DNA of 64,000 bases from CAVVMA01 sp963830715 (GTDB lineage Bacteria > Desulfobacterota > Binatia > Binatales > Binataceae), in assembly GCA_963830715.1 (NCBI GenBank), contig CAWHNS010000024.1, positions 124,001-188,000 of the forward strand. Reading direction: 5' to 3'. This document shows positions 35,310-43,929 of this stretch, in pieces; the first letter of the stretch is position 1, and the number at the start of each line of letters is the position of its first letter. The position numbers were made by a program, and so were the translations under genes. The notes beneath the pieces are model-generated. The model saw only the letters and a list, made by a program, of their open reading frames with translations, was not told the origin of the DNA and searched no databases.

Positions 35310-36572
35310 ATGGACAGCTATCACGAACTGAACGTCGATTGCCCGAAAGATCTCGAATCCATAAGGGAAAGCGCACACCGCTTCGCGAGAGACATCCTGC
35401 GTCCGGCTGCGACAACTCTCGACCGGTTGGCGGATCCGCGCGATGTGATCGCGCTCGATTCGCCGCTCAGACATGTTTTCAAACAGGCCTACCAGCTCGG
35501 CTATCATATTGCCGGCTTTCCCTCGGAGATCGGCGGGTTGGGACTGCGCGGGCTGGGAATGCACGTCCTAATCGAGGAGTTATCATGGGGCGCTGCGGAT
35601 CTGGCCTTGAGCCTGCTCTGCGCAAGCTTCCCGTTTTCGGTGGCTGCGGCGAGCGGCAATCCAGAGCTTTACGAAAGGTTCGTAAGGCCTTACTTAGCCG
35701 ATCGCGACGGCGGCATGATCGGGTGCTGGGCGATTACAGAGCCTCGTCACGGCTCCGATGAGCTCGTACCGGGTACGCCGCAGTTCCACGATCCTCGTGT
35801 GACCGGACAAGTGGTGGCTCGCGCCGACGGCGATTCTTACGTCATCAACGGACAGAAAGCCGCATGGGTCTCCAACGGCACAATTGCGACCCATGCAGCG
35901 CTCTATCTTACGACAGAGCCCAAGGTCGGGATGGCCGGCGGGGGCATCGCTTTCGTGCCGCTCAATCTGGCCGGCGTGTCGAAAGGCAAACCGCTCAACA
36001 AGCTCGGCCAACGCGCTTTGAATCAGGGCGAGATCTACTTCGACGACGTCAGGATTCCGCGCAACTGGATGCTGACCAGGAGCGACGGCTACGAGCGCGA
36101 GCTCGAACGCACTCTCGCGTTCGCCAACTCTTCGATGGCGGCCGCGTTCACCGGGGTTGCGCGCGCGGCTTACGAGCAGGCGCTCGATTACTCGAAGCAG
36201 CGGGTTCAGGGTGGACACCTCATCTGCGAGCATCAACTGGTTCAAAAGCATCTGTTCGAAATGTTCGCCAAGGTCGAGGCCTGCCGCGCGCTGTCGCGGG
36301 CCGTGATGATTCACAACCAGACCGGCGCGGCCCCATCGCTCGAGCACGCGATCGCGGCCAAGACCTTCTGCACGCAGGCGTCGTTCGAAGTCGCCAGCGA
36401 CGCGCTGCAGATATTCGGCGGGAACGGGCTTAGCAAGGAGTACGGGATCGAGAAGCTTTTCCGCGATGCGCGCGCCTCATTGATCGAGGATGGCACCAAT
36501 GAGGTGCTCAGCCTCGCAGGCGCCAGACACATTCTCAGCCGCAATGGCGCGGAACCGGCAGCAGCGCGCTAG
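35310..36572 (+). CDS. Acyl-CoA dehydrogenase
   Basis: A 420-aa FAD enzyme for alpha,beta-dehydrogenation of acyl-CoA. The three ACAD domains are recognisable: GYHIAGFPSEIGGLG in the N-terminal helices, the FAD/substrate motifs CWAITEPRHGSDE and GQKAAWVSNGTIATH in the beta-domain, and the C-terminal FGGNGLSKEYGIEKLFRDAR. The catalytic base would be the Glu near SLIEDGTNEV. The substrate chain length is unknown. It hands electrons to ETF, whose genes lie at 59.7-61.7 kb in this window. Confidence 0.9.
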   Translation: MDSYHELNVDCPKDLESIRESAHRFARDILRPAATTLDRLADPRDVIALDSPLRHVFKQAYQLGYHIAGFPSEIGGLGLRGLGMHVLIEELSWGAADLALSLLCASFPFSVAAASGNPELYERFVRPYLADRDGGMIGCWAITEPRHGSDELVPGTPQFHDPRVTGQVVARADGDSYVINGQKAAWVSNGTIATHAALYLTTEPKVGMAGGGIAFVPLNLAGVSKGKPLNKLGQRALNQGEIYFDDVRIPRNWMLTRSDGYERELERTLAFANSSMAAAFTGVARAAYEQALDYSKQRVQGGHLICEHQLVQKHLFEMFAKVEACRALSRAVMIHNQTGAAPSLEHAIAAKTFCTQASFEVASDALQIFGGNGLSKEYGIEKLFRDARASLIEDGTNEVLSLAGARHILSRNGAEPAAAR

Positions 36573-36808
36573 CGTTCCACGAATTGCCTCGAGTTCGTAT
36601 TTGGAAACGGACCGCCGAACGTGGAGCCAGCCGCTCGAACCACCGCAACAATCCGAGTCCTTCGGCACAGACGATTGTCCACAAGACCGCGCTTTCGACT
36701 GTTAGCAATTCGATGGCCTGCTCATGTTCTTGACGAGCCGAAAAGCCCAACCGCATGCGATAATCAGCAGGCTTCTTGCTCCACATTGGGAGTCGCACGG
36801 GGGAGAAG
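36573..36808. other. Intergenic region before the respiratory module
   Basis: About 236 bases separating the acyl-CoA dehydrogenase from the porin-like gene. It must hold the promoter for the seven-gene module. I see neither a T-run terminator nor a confident -35/-10 or -24/-12 promoter. Confidence 0.4.
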
Positions 36809-38314
36809 ATGAATCGTCAAAAGTCGAAGTGGGTGATTCTGGCCTTGGGACTGATTGCCATTGCCTGCCCGCGCAATGCGCTGGCTGGCGATCCCGCACC
36901 GCGGAGCCGGGAAATCGGCGAGATAAGAAAGGAAGTCAGGCAACTCGAGGAGGACCGGGAAAAAGATCGGCAGTTAATCGACAAGCTTCTCAAGCGGCTC
37001 GACGAGGTCGAAAACGAAAACCACGATCTCAAGGCGAGCAGTCAGCAGCTACAGGGAGAGACCAAGCAGCTCGAAAGCCGCGTCGAAGCGGGGCCGTCGG
37101 CGAGCGGGTTCTCGGAGGCCATCAACCGCTACCTCGGTTCGCACAGGTTCACGGTTACCGGCGCGGCGGGTTTCGATTTTGTCTACGACCAGCAGAGCGG
37201 GGCCCTCGATGACATCCATCACGAGACCCAGAACACGTTCTTCGTCGATTGGGAGCCGATGATCCTCTACCGCCCGATCGACTGGATCTTGTTCGAGGGC
37301 GTTCTCAGCGGATCGTTCGGCCAGGCAGGAACCGGAACGGACTTGTCGACGGCCGAATTCCAGATTTTTCTCAATGACTACATGACCGTGGTGGGTGGGC
37401 TGTTCGATCAACCTTTTGGCGATTGGTATGAGGCCCAGAGCCCGATGTGGGTCAACCGCTTCGTGACGGCTCCGCTTCCATTCGGGGTCGAGCCGGTGGT
37501 CCCGCCGGGCGAGGTCGGCATCCAGTTGCGCGGCGGGTTTCAATGGGGACAGCTCGGCCAGGATTTCGATTATACCGCGTGGATCGGAACCGGCCCGAGT
37601 TTCAGCCAGCCGGTTCTCGGCGCGGTCATGACGGCGCCAACTGCGGTCGGGTCGAGTCAGACTCACAGCAAGGCTTTCGGCGGACGCCTTCGCGTATATC
37701 CGATTCCGGTCGATTCCAACCTGGGACGGCTCGAGCTTGGAGTTTCGACCTACGACGGCAAATGGATGGACGGCAACTGGCTCACTTCGTGGGGCGTGGA
37801 TTTCAACTATCTTCTCGGAAGCCTGCAGACCAGGGGTGAATGGCTGCAGTCGTATCGAAACATGCCGGCCGGCCTTGCCTCCGATAACCGTCAGGGATGG
37901 TACTTGCAGCTCGGTTATTTTCTGAACGAACTGAATTTGTCCTTCATGCCCGATGCCCTGAGCGATCGCATCCATCGGCTCGAGCCGCTGATCCGTTACT
38001 CCGGGGTCAACCAGCGGGCGGTCGCGATCGATGACATTACCGGTGCTACCGGCATCGGCGTCGGCGGAATCCAGGCCGGCCTGATACCGGACTTCGGCCT
38101 GAGCGGGTCGCCGGCGCTGTACGCTCCGCATTCCCGCGAAGTTGCGCTCGCGTTGGACTACTACGTATCGCCGTCGATCATATGGCAGAACGAGTTCGAC
38201 ATCGAATTACCGGAATCGGGCGGCTCCTTCGTCCAGTCAAGCGGAATGCTGACCCCGGTCGGATCGGTGCCGAACGATCGCGCTTTCCTGAGCCAGTTCA
38301 CGGTGGGATTTTGA
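36809..38314 (+). CDS. Outer-membrane porin-like protein with N-terminal coiled coil
   Basis: A 501-aa protein: signal peptide (WVILALGLIAIACPRNALAG), a charged coiled coil of about 60 residues (IRKEVRQLEEDREKDRQLI) and a barrel part rich in alternating aromatic strands, ending in FLSQFTVGF, whose terminal Phe is typical of outer-membrane insertion. The start at 36809 has GGGGGAG upstream. It heads a run of same-strand genes leading into the cytochrome module and may provide an outer-membrane conduit or a substrate pore for it. The coiled-coil/barrel combination resembles phosphate-selective or OprP/O-like porins, but no diagnostic motif decides. Confidence 0.75.
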   Translation: MNRQKSKWVILALGLIAIACPRNALAGDPAPRSREIGEIRKEVRQLEEDREKDRQLIDKLLKRLDEVENENHDLKASSQQLQGETKQLESRVEAGPSASGFSEAINRYLGSHRFTVTGAAGFDFVYDQQSGALDDIHHETQNTFFVDWEPMILYRPIDWILFEGVLSGSFGQAGTGTDLSTAEFQIFLNDYMTVVGGLFDQPFGDWYEAQSPMWVNRFVTAPLPFGVEPVVPPGEVGIQLRGGFQWGQLGQDFDYTAWIGTGPSFSQPVLGAVMTAPTAVGSSQTHSKAFGGRLRVYPIPVDSNLGRLELGVSTYDGKWMDGNWLTSWGVDFNYLLGSLQTRGEWLQSYRNMPAGLASDNRQGWYLQLGYFLNELNLSFMPDALSDRIHRLEPLIRYSGVNQRAVAIDDITGATGIGVGGIQAGLIPDFGLSGSPALYAPHSREVALALDYYVSPSIIWQNEFDIELPESGGSFVQSSGMLTPVGSVPNDRAFLSQFTVGF

Positions 38315-38327
38315 CGAGGGGCGAAGC

Positions 38328-38612
38328 ATGAGAACGAAATTGATTGCGATATTGCTCGCTGTCCTGGCAGTCGGTGCGGTTCCCGGCCCGCTGATGGCCC
38401 AGGAGCAGTTGACTTCAGCCGAGAAAAAGCAATTGTTTCGGGAAGGCGCGCGACTCTGGCCGCTATACTGCAATACCTGCCACAGCGCGCGTCCAGGCTC
38501 CGAAAAGGCGCCATACGAGTGGGATCAAATCGTGATGCACATGCGGACGCTCGGGAACGTGCCGTCGAAAGACACGCGTGCGCTGCTCGAATATCTGAAG
38601 GCAGGCAACTAG
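38328..38612 (+). CDS. Small exported c-type cytochrome
   Basis: A 94-aa protein with a clear signal peptide (LIAILLAVLAVGAVPG..LMA) and one CNTCH heme motif followed by SARPGSEKAPYEWDQIVMHM. A distal Met may be one of those in VMHMRTLGNV. It starts 14 nt after the porin stop and is therefore co-transcribed. Its role is probably periplasmic electron carriage for the adjacent complex. Confidence 0.85.
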   Translation: MRTKLIAILLAVLAVGAVPGPLMAQEQLTSAEKKQLFREGARLWPLYCNTCHSARPGSEKAPYEWDQIVMHMRTLGNVPSKDTRALLEYLKAGN

Positions 38613-38660
38613 CCCGTTCCCAACACTCGCGCTGGTTGATAGATGGAGGATCGAAGCACG

Positions 38661-39029
38661 ATGAAGATTCGCCGGTTCTGGTTGGTTTCCGCAGCGAGTA
38701 CGGGTTTGATGCTCGTTGCATGGCTGTCTTGCGCGGCGGCAGCCGATCTCGCGGCAGCCAAAAGCAACTACCAGACCTTCTGCGTGAAGTGTCATGGGGC
38801 CGACGGCAAGGGTGACGGTCCTTCGGCCGCGACCCTGAAGACCAAACCGCGCGACTTTGCCGATTGCGCGCGCATGGCGAAAGAGTCCGACGACAAGCTC
38901 TTCAACGTGATCAAGAACGGCGGCGCCGCGAACGGACTCAGCGCTGACATGACGGCCTGGAGTCAGGGGTTCGAGGACGGCGAGATTCACGATCTCGTCG
39001 CCTACGTGCGGACCTTTTGCAAGAAGTAG
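38661..39029 (+). CDS. Exported monoheme cytochrome c
   Basis: A 122-aa protein (ATG at 38661 with GGAGGA upstream) with a signal peptide ending CAAAA, the heme motif CVKCHGADGKGDG and a typical class I C-terminal helix (IHDLVAYVRTFCKK). The Met of DMTAWSQGF is a candidate distal ligand. Spacing to both neighbours (48 and 12 nt) supports one operon with the Fe-S/flavin protein and bc-type complex. Confidence 0.9.
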   Translation: MKIRRFWLVSAASTGLMLVAWLSCAAAADLAAAKSNYQTFCVKCHGADGKGDGPSAATLKTKPRDFADCARMAKESDDKLFNVIKNGGAANGLSADMTAWSQGFEDGEIHDLVAYVRTFCKK

Positions 39030-39041
39030 ACGCCTGACGCT

Positions 39042-40946
39042 GTGATGCAGATCGACGCCAGGCCGCGCGACCTCTGGTGGTTTCGCCAGAACGTGCCATG
39101 CCTTGTGGCATGTCCGGTGAAGACCGACGCCGGCCGTTATGTGCAGCTCATCGCGGAGGGCCGCTTCGCCGAGGCTTACCGCGTCGCGCGATCGCCGAAC
39201 CCGATCGCCTCCGAATGCGGTCGCACCTGCGGCGCTCCGTGCGAGGATGCATGCCGGCGCGGCAAGATCGATGCGCCGGTAACAATTCGCGCCCTCAAGC
39301 GATTCGTGTGCGAACTCTACGGCGCGGAATCCCTGTCGCGGACCTCGATTCGCGAAATGCTCGCCGGTCCGATGGGCCACGGCAGCACGACTCCCGGTCA
39401 TCGCGAGAAGCTGGCGGCGGCGCCTACCCATCCGCAGCGGCGCGTCGCAGTAATCGGAGCGGGACCGGCGGGACTCTCATGCGCCCACGACCTTGCGATG
39501 ATGGGCTACAAGGTCACCGTATTCGAGGCGATGCCCAATCCGGGCGGCATGATGCGATACGGCATCCCGCCCTATCGGCTGCCGCGCGAGGTGATTGACT
39601 GCCAGGTCGCAGAGGTCGAATCGCTCGGCGTCGAGTTCGTTTACGGCGCGTCGCTCGGGCCGGGTCTGCGGCTGCACGATCTTCGCGGGCGCGGCTACGA
39701 CGCGGTGATGCTCGCGATCGGCGCCGGCAAGGGGCGCGGTCTGCGTATCGAGGGTTCCGATGCGGACGGAGTGGTCCGGGCGATCGACTATCTGATCGGC
39801 ATCAACCGCGGACACCGAATGCCGATCGGTAAGCGAGTCGTGGTTGTCGGCGGCGGCCTGGTCGCGATCGACGCGGCGCGCACCGCGATCAGGGCGCTTG
39901 TTCCGGGAGTGCCGATGGCGGCGGAAGAGGAGGAAGCCGTGGCGGCGGGAACGATGCGCGTGGCGCTGGACACCGCCCGCGAGGCCGTCCGCCGCGGCGC
40001 TATCGACATTACCATGGTCAGTCTCGAATCCGAGATCGAGATGCCGGCGATGCAATCGGTGCAGGGGAGGGAGGAACTCGACATCGCGCGCGAGGAAGGC
40101 ATCCGTTTCATGACCTCGTGGGGGCCCAAGCGCATTCTCGCGGCCGACGGCGTCGCCAGCGGGATCGAACTCGTGCGATGTACCCGGGTATTGGATGACT
40201 CGCGCCGCTTCAATCCGCAGTTCGACGAAAGCCAAACCACTACGCTCGAAGCGGATACTATCGTGCTCGCGATCGGCCAGGCGCCGGATCTTTCTTTTCT
40301 GACCGCCGCCGACGGAATCGAAACCACGCCCGCAGGAACCCTCAAGGTCGATCCGGTGACGATGGCGACGACCGCGCCCGGCGTGTTTGCGGCCGGCGAT
40401 GGCGCGTTTCCGCCGTCGCTGCTGATCACGGTAGCGCAACAGGGCAAGGTAGCGGCCCGCTCGATCGATGCCTTCCTGCGAGGCCGGCCGATCGAAAAGA
40501 GCCTGATGCACGTGACAGTCGAGGAGTTGCCGACCGACACTTACACGATGGTGCCGTCGTATGAGCAAATCCAGCGCGAGATTCCGATCACGCCGCTCGA
40601 GCGCCGCAGCGGTATCGCCGAAGTCGAGCCCGGTTTCTCGGTCGCCGAAGCGCGCGCGCAAGCTCAGCGATGTCTCTACTGCCACGTGCATCCGATCTAC
40701 GATGGCTCCAAGTGCGTGTTATGCAATCGATGCGTGGATATCTGCCCGGAATATTGCCTGCGCTTCACTCCCGCCGATCAACTCGCCGGCGCCGATGGAC
40801 TCGGCGACGCGGCGCCGGGCGAAGGGCCGCTGACGGCATTTCTGTACGACGAAGAGAAGTGCATCCGATGCGGGCTGTGCGCGATCAGATGTCCGACCCG
40901 GGCGATCACGATGGAGCGATTCGAATTCGAGGAGACGCTCGGATGA
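39042..40946 (+). CDS. GltD-like Fe-S flavoprotein with N- and C-terminal iron-sulfur clusters
   Basis: A 634-aa oxidoreductase. N-terminal Cys cluster CLVACPVKTDAGRYVQLI ... CGRTCGAPCEDACRRG resembles the Fe-S region of glutamate-synthase small subunits. Two dinucleotide-binding folds follow (VIGAGPAGLSCAHDLAMMGY for FAD; VVVVGGGLVAIDAARTA for NAD(P)H), then GVFAAGDGAF. A C-terminal 2[4Fe-4S] ferredoxin domain has CVLCNRCVDICPEYCLRF and CIRCGLCAIRCPTRAI. Start GTG 39042 or ATG 39045. Lying directly before the Rieske and cytochrome b genes, it may feed pyridine-nucleotide or ferredoxin electrons into the complex rather than make glutamate. That role is inference. Confidence 0.88.
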   Translation: MMQIDARPRDLWWFRQNVPCLVACPVKTDAGRYVQLIAEGRFAEAYRVARSPNPIASECGRTCGAPCEDACRRGKIDAPVTIRALKRFVCELYGAESLSRTSIREMLAGPMGHGSTTPGHREKLAAAPTHPQRRVAVIGAGPAGLSCAHDLAMMGYKVTVFEAMPNPGGMMRYGIPPYRLPREVIDCQVAEVESLGVEFVYGASLGPGLRLHDLRGRGYDAVMLAIGAGKGRGLRIEGSDADGVVRAIDYLIGINRGHRMPIGKRVVVVGGGLVAIDAARTAIRALVPGVPMAAEEEEAVAAGTMRVALDTAREAVRRGAIDITMVSLESEIEMPAMQSVQGREELDIAREEGIRFMTSWGPKRILAADGVASGIELVRCTRVLDDSRRFNPQFDESQTTTLEADTIVLAIGQAPDLSFLTAADGIETTPAGTLKVDPVTMATTAPGVFAAGDGAFPPSLLITVAQQGKVAARSIDAFLRGRPIEKSLMHVTVEELPTDTYTMVPSYEQIQREIPITPLERRSGIAEVEPGFSVAEARAQAQRCLYCHVHPIYDGSKCVLCNRCVDICPEYCLRFTPADQLAGADGLGDAAPGEGPLTAFLYDEEKCIRCGLCAIRCPTRAITMERFEFEETLG

Positions 40947-40962
40947 TCGCGCAAGCCGCGTC

Positions 40963-41421
40963 ATGAACACGGCCAGGCGGTGGTTCCTGGGCGCGTTTGC
41001 CAAAGGATCGGTGGCGCTCGCATTTTTCGTGCAGATCGGCGCGGCGGCGCGGGCCTTTCTGCCCAATGTTCTCTACGAACCGCTCAAACGCTTCAAGATA
41101 AAGAAGCCGGATCAGTATCCGCAAGGCTATACCTTCGATTCGGATCACCGGCTGTTCGTGATCCGCAACCAGGATCAGTTCCACGTCATTTCCGCGATCT
41201 GTACGCACCTGGGGTGCACCGTTCAGTGGCGGGAAACCGAATTCGCCTGCCCGTGCCATGGCAGCCACTTCGCCCCCGACGGCACCGTTGAGTACGGGCC
41301 CGCGCCACTTCCGTTGGCGTGGTTTGAGGTTTCGCTTTCGCCGGACGGCTTCCTTGAAGTAGATAGCGCCGAGCAAGTGGCGCGGGGGTTCTCGTTCACG
41401 CCCCCGAAGGCCGGCACATGA
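40963..41421 (+). CDS. Rieske iron-sulfur protein
   Basis: A 152-aa membrane-anchored Rieske protein. N-terminal twin-Arg-like start (NTARRWFLGAFAKGSVAL) and one helix, then the [2Fe-2S] ligand motifs CTHLGC and CPCHGSHF with the expected spacing. It overlaps the cytochrome b start by four bases (ATGA), so translation is coupled. Shorter than mitochondrial-type Rieske proteins, it resembles b6f/menaquinol-type forms. It accepts an electron from quinol and passes it to a cytochrome c. Confidence 0.95.
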   Translation: MNTARRWFLGAFAKGSVALAFFVQIGAAARAFLPNVLYEPLKRFKIKKPDQYPQGYTFDSDHRLFVIRNQDQFHVISAICTHLGCTVQWRETEFACPCHGSHFAPDGTVEYGPAPLPLAWFEVSLSPDGFLEVDSAEQVARGFSFTPPKAGT

Positions 41422-42725
41422 CGGCGCGCGAGCGGTTAAGCGCCCTATGGAGGCAGCTTGCCTGGACCTGGGATCCCGCCAGCGAGCGCGAGAGCGGCGA
41501 CGCGATTGTGCGCAACCTATGGCTGCACTGGTTTCCGGCCAAGGTCGCGCGGGTCAGCACCAGTTGGAGCTACTCGATGTGGCTGGGCGTCGCGTCCGCG
41601 ATTCTCTTCCTGATCCTGAACGTCACCGGCCTGCTCCTCATGTTTTTCTATGTGCCGTTAACCGAGCGGGCCTACGGCAGCATGAAGGATCTCGACTACG
41701 CCGTCACTCTCGGATGGCTGTTGCGCAACCAGCATCGATGGGCCGCGCACGGGATGGTCGCGGTCGTTTTCCTGCACATGGCGCGCGTGTTTTTCACCGG
41801 GGCCTATCGCGGGCAGCGCGCGTGGAACTGGCTGGTGGGACTGGGGCTGCTTCTGTCAACGTTGCTGGCGTCGTTTACCGGCTATCTCCTTCCCTGGGAC
41901 CAGCTTGCGTTCTGGGCGGTGACGGTCGGCACCAATATCGCGCGCGAGGCGCCGATTGTCGGTGGTTCGATTCGCTTCATGCTGCTGGGCGGCTCCGAGA
42001 TCGGGCAGAATGCGCTGCTCAGGTTCTACGTGCTCCACGTATTTTTCCTGCCGGCCGTCATCTGGGTACTGTTCGCCTACCATATGTGGCGCGTCCGCAG
42101 GGACGGCGGATTGGCGGCGGTCGAGCCGATTCGTCTGACGCGCGCGGTGATGCCCAAGGCGACGCCGCCGTCGAAGAGTTATTCGCTCTTCGGTCTGACG
42201 CGGGGCACGACCGTAGCGGTCAGGAGTTCGACCGAGCTCGAGGAAAAAGACGAAGTTTTCTCGTCGCCGAGTCTCACCCGGCGCGTCGCGCTGGTCTTCC
42301 TGCTGGTCTTCAATGCCACACTGCTCCTGAGCCTGTTCTTCAACGCCCCGTTGGAGGAAGCGGCGAATCCGGCGGTTACGCCCAACCCCGCCAAGGCGCC
42401 GTGGTATTTCCTCTGGCTCCAGGAGCTGGTCGCATCGACGACAATTCCGATCGGCGGCCTCCGAATCAGCGGCGGCCTGGTCGGCGGCATTATCGTGCCC
42501 GGAATTCTTCTGTCGGTTGCCGCGGTCTGGCCGTGGCTCGATCGATCGCCAGCCGGCAGCGAAGGGGTCTGGTTTCCGCGGCCGCGCCTCCGTCAGAACC
42601 TCACGTTCGCGCTCGTGCTTGCCGTCATCATTGGGCTGATTCTGATCGACGTTTTCCTTCGCGGCCCGTATTGGCATCTCTATTGGCCCGGAACTCCGTG
42701 GCCGGCGATACCGCGCACCCTCTGA
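41418..42725 (+). CDS. Cytochrome b (fused b6/subunit-IV type)
   Basis: A 435-aa membrane protein with the transmembrane bundle and heme b ligands in the N-terminal half (helix B NQHRWAAHGMVAVVFLHMAR; helix D LHVFFLPAVIWVLFAYHMWR) and the Qo-site loop PWDQLAFWAV. The C-terminal half carries NPAKAPWYFLWLQELVAS in place of the PEWY segment, as in quinol-cytochrome c reductases of the b6f/menaquinol type. N- and C-terminal halves are in one chain. Intact and of normal length, it is the core of the complex. Confidence 0.95.
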   Translation: MTARERLSALWRQLAWTWDPASERESGDAIVRNLWLHWFPAKVARVSTSWSYSMWLGVASAILFLILNVTGLLLMFFYVPLTERAYGSMKDLDYAVTLGWLLRNQHRWAAHGMVAVVFLHMARVFFTGAYRGQRAWNWLVGLGLLLSTLLASFTGYLLPWDQLAFWAVTVGTNIAREAPIVGGSIRFMLLGGSEIGQNALLRFYVLHVFFLPAVIWVLFAYHMWRVRRDGGLAAVEPIRLTRAVMPKATPPSKSYSLFGLTRGTTVAVRSSTELEEKDEVFSSPSLTRRVALVFLLVFNATLLLSLFFNAPLEEAANPAVTPNPAKAPWYFLWLQELVASTTIPIGGLRISGGLVGGIIVPGILLSVAAVWPWLDRSPAGSEGVWFPRPRLRQNLTFALVLAVIIGLILIDVFLRGPYWHLYWPGTPWPAIPRTL

Positions 42726-42726
42726 G

Positions 42727-43929
42727 ATGGAACGCCCGCCGAGCGATTTCGAGCGCGCCGACTACGCCTGGATGGTGATCGGGTCGCTGGTCTTTTTCGT
42801 CCTGGTCGCGATCGCCGCGTGGCGTGCCTTTCGAACTCAGTGGCAGCCAATTCAGCGTCAGTTTCGGACAATTCTGGAGAAACACGATCAAATCGAAGCG
42901 GCGCGGCGCTTCAACCTTGGTATCCGGCAGATATGGAATCCCGAAATCGATGTGGTGGATCGATGCGTCACTTGCCATCTCGGCTACGAATGGGGACTCC
43001 AGTTGCCTGCCGACTTGCCGCAGCCCTTCGCACCGCATCCGGCGCTGGCCTATCTCGACAAGCATCCGTTCACCCAATTCGGCTGCACGGTTTGTCACGG
43101 GGGCCAGGGATGGGCGACGCGGTCGATCTCAGCCCATAGCGGCGGCGAGCATTGGGACGATCCGATGCTGTCCCGCGCAATGGCGCGTAGCTACGGCCTT
43201 ACCGAATCGCAGCTCATCGAGATGCGATGCAACTGGTGTCATCGCCACGATCTCTCGACGCCCGCAATGGATGAGATCAACGAGGCGAAAGCGCTTTTCA
43301 AGAAAAAGAAGTGCCTGGTCTGTCATGTGGTTGAGGGCCGGGGAGGTCTGGTTGGTCCGGAGCTTACGTACTTCGGCGACAAGAATCCTGAGTTGGTTGA
43401 TTTCTCTCACGTGACCGGCCGGCGCACCCTGTTCAATTGGAGTTACGAGCACCTGCTGAATCCGGACAAGGTGTCGCCCAAAACCACGATGCCGGATTTC
43501 GGCTTTACGCCCGCGCAGGCTAGGGCCCTCACCCTGATGTTGCTCAGCTGGAAGCGCAAGGAATTTCCGCCGCACTACATCCCCGCTCCGGTGGAGGTAA
43601 CCGAAGCTCCATACAAGATGGTGAACGCGCCCGCCGAGCCGCCGCTCGTCGCGGGAGCAGAGGCGGGAAGGAGCGTTTTCCGCACCCACGGATGCATCTA
43701 CTGTCATACGGTTGGTGGGGGTAGGCTGCTCGGACCGGACCTTAAAGGAGTCGGAGCGCGGCGGGACGAAAAGTGGCTCCGCGAATGGCTTGCCGATCCG
43801 GCCGCGATGGTGCGCGCGAATCCGGAACTCGCGCAGTTGCCGCAGGTTTACGATGGAATCGTGATGCCCAACCAGAACCTCTCGCCTGCGGAGATCGACG
43901 CGCTCGCGGGTTACCTGACGCATCTGTAG
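42727..43929 (+). CDS. Membrane-anchored pentaheme cytochrome c subunit
   Basis: A 400-aa protein with one N-terminal helix (WMVIGSLVFFVLVAIAAW) and five CxxCH motifs: CVTCH, CTVCH, CNWCH, CLVCH, CIYCH. It stands one base after the cytochrome b stop. Unlike the monoheme cytochrome c1, its multiheme organisation could carry electrons along a wire-like chain to the small cytochromes or the porin-linked outer membrane. The C-terminal domain is a class I-like cytochrome (HTVGGGRLLGPDLKGVGARR). The composition suggests a non-classical bc complex. Confidence 0.92.
   Translation: MERPPSDFERADYAWMVIGSLVFFVLVAIAAWRAFRTQWQPIQRQFRTILEKHDQIEAARRFNLGIRQIWNPEIDVVDRCVTCHLGYEWGLQLPADLPQPFAPHPALAYLDKHPFTQFGCTVCHGGQGWATRSISAHSGGEHWDDPMLSRAMARSYGLTESQLIEMRCNWCHRHDLSTPAMDEINEAKALFKKKKCLVCHVVEGRGGLVGPELTYFGDKNPELVDFSHVTGRRTLFNWSYEHLLNPDKVSPKTTMPDFGFTPAQARALTLMLLSWKRKEFPPHYIPAPVEVTEAPYKMVNAPAEPPLVAGAEAGRSVFRTHGCIYCHTVGGGRLLGPDLKGVGARRDEKWLREWLADPAAMVRANPELAQLPQVYDGIVMPNQNLSPAEIDALAGYLTHL

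Noticed and set aside
39477..40691. Minus-strand frame opposite the Fe-S flavoprotein
   Set aside because: Shadow of the well-supported gene; composition is His/Arg/Asp-rich.
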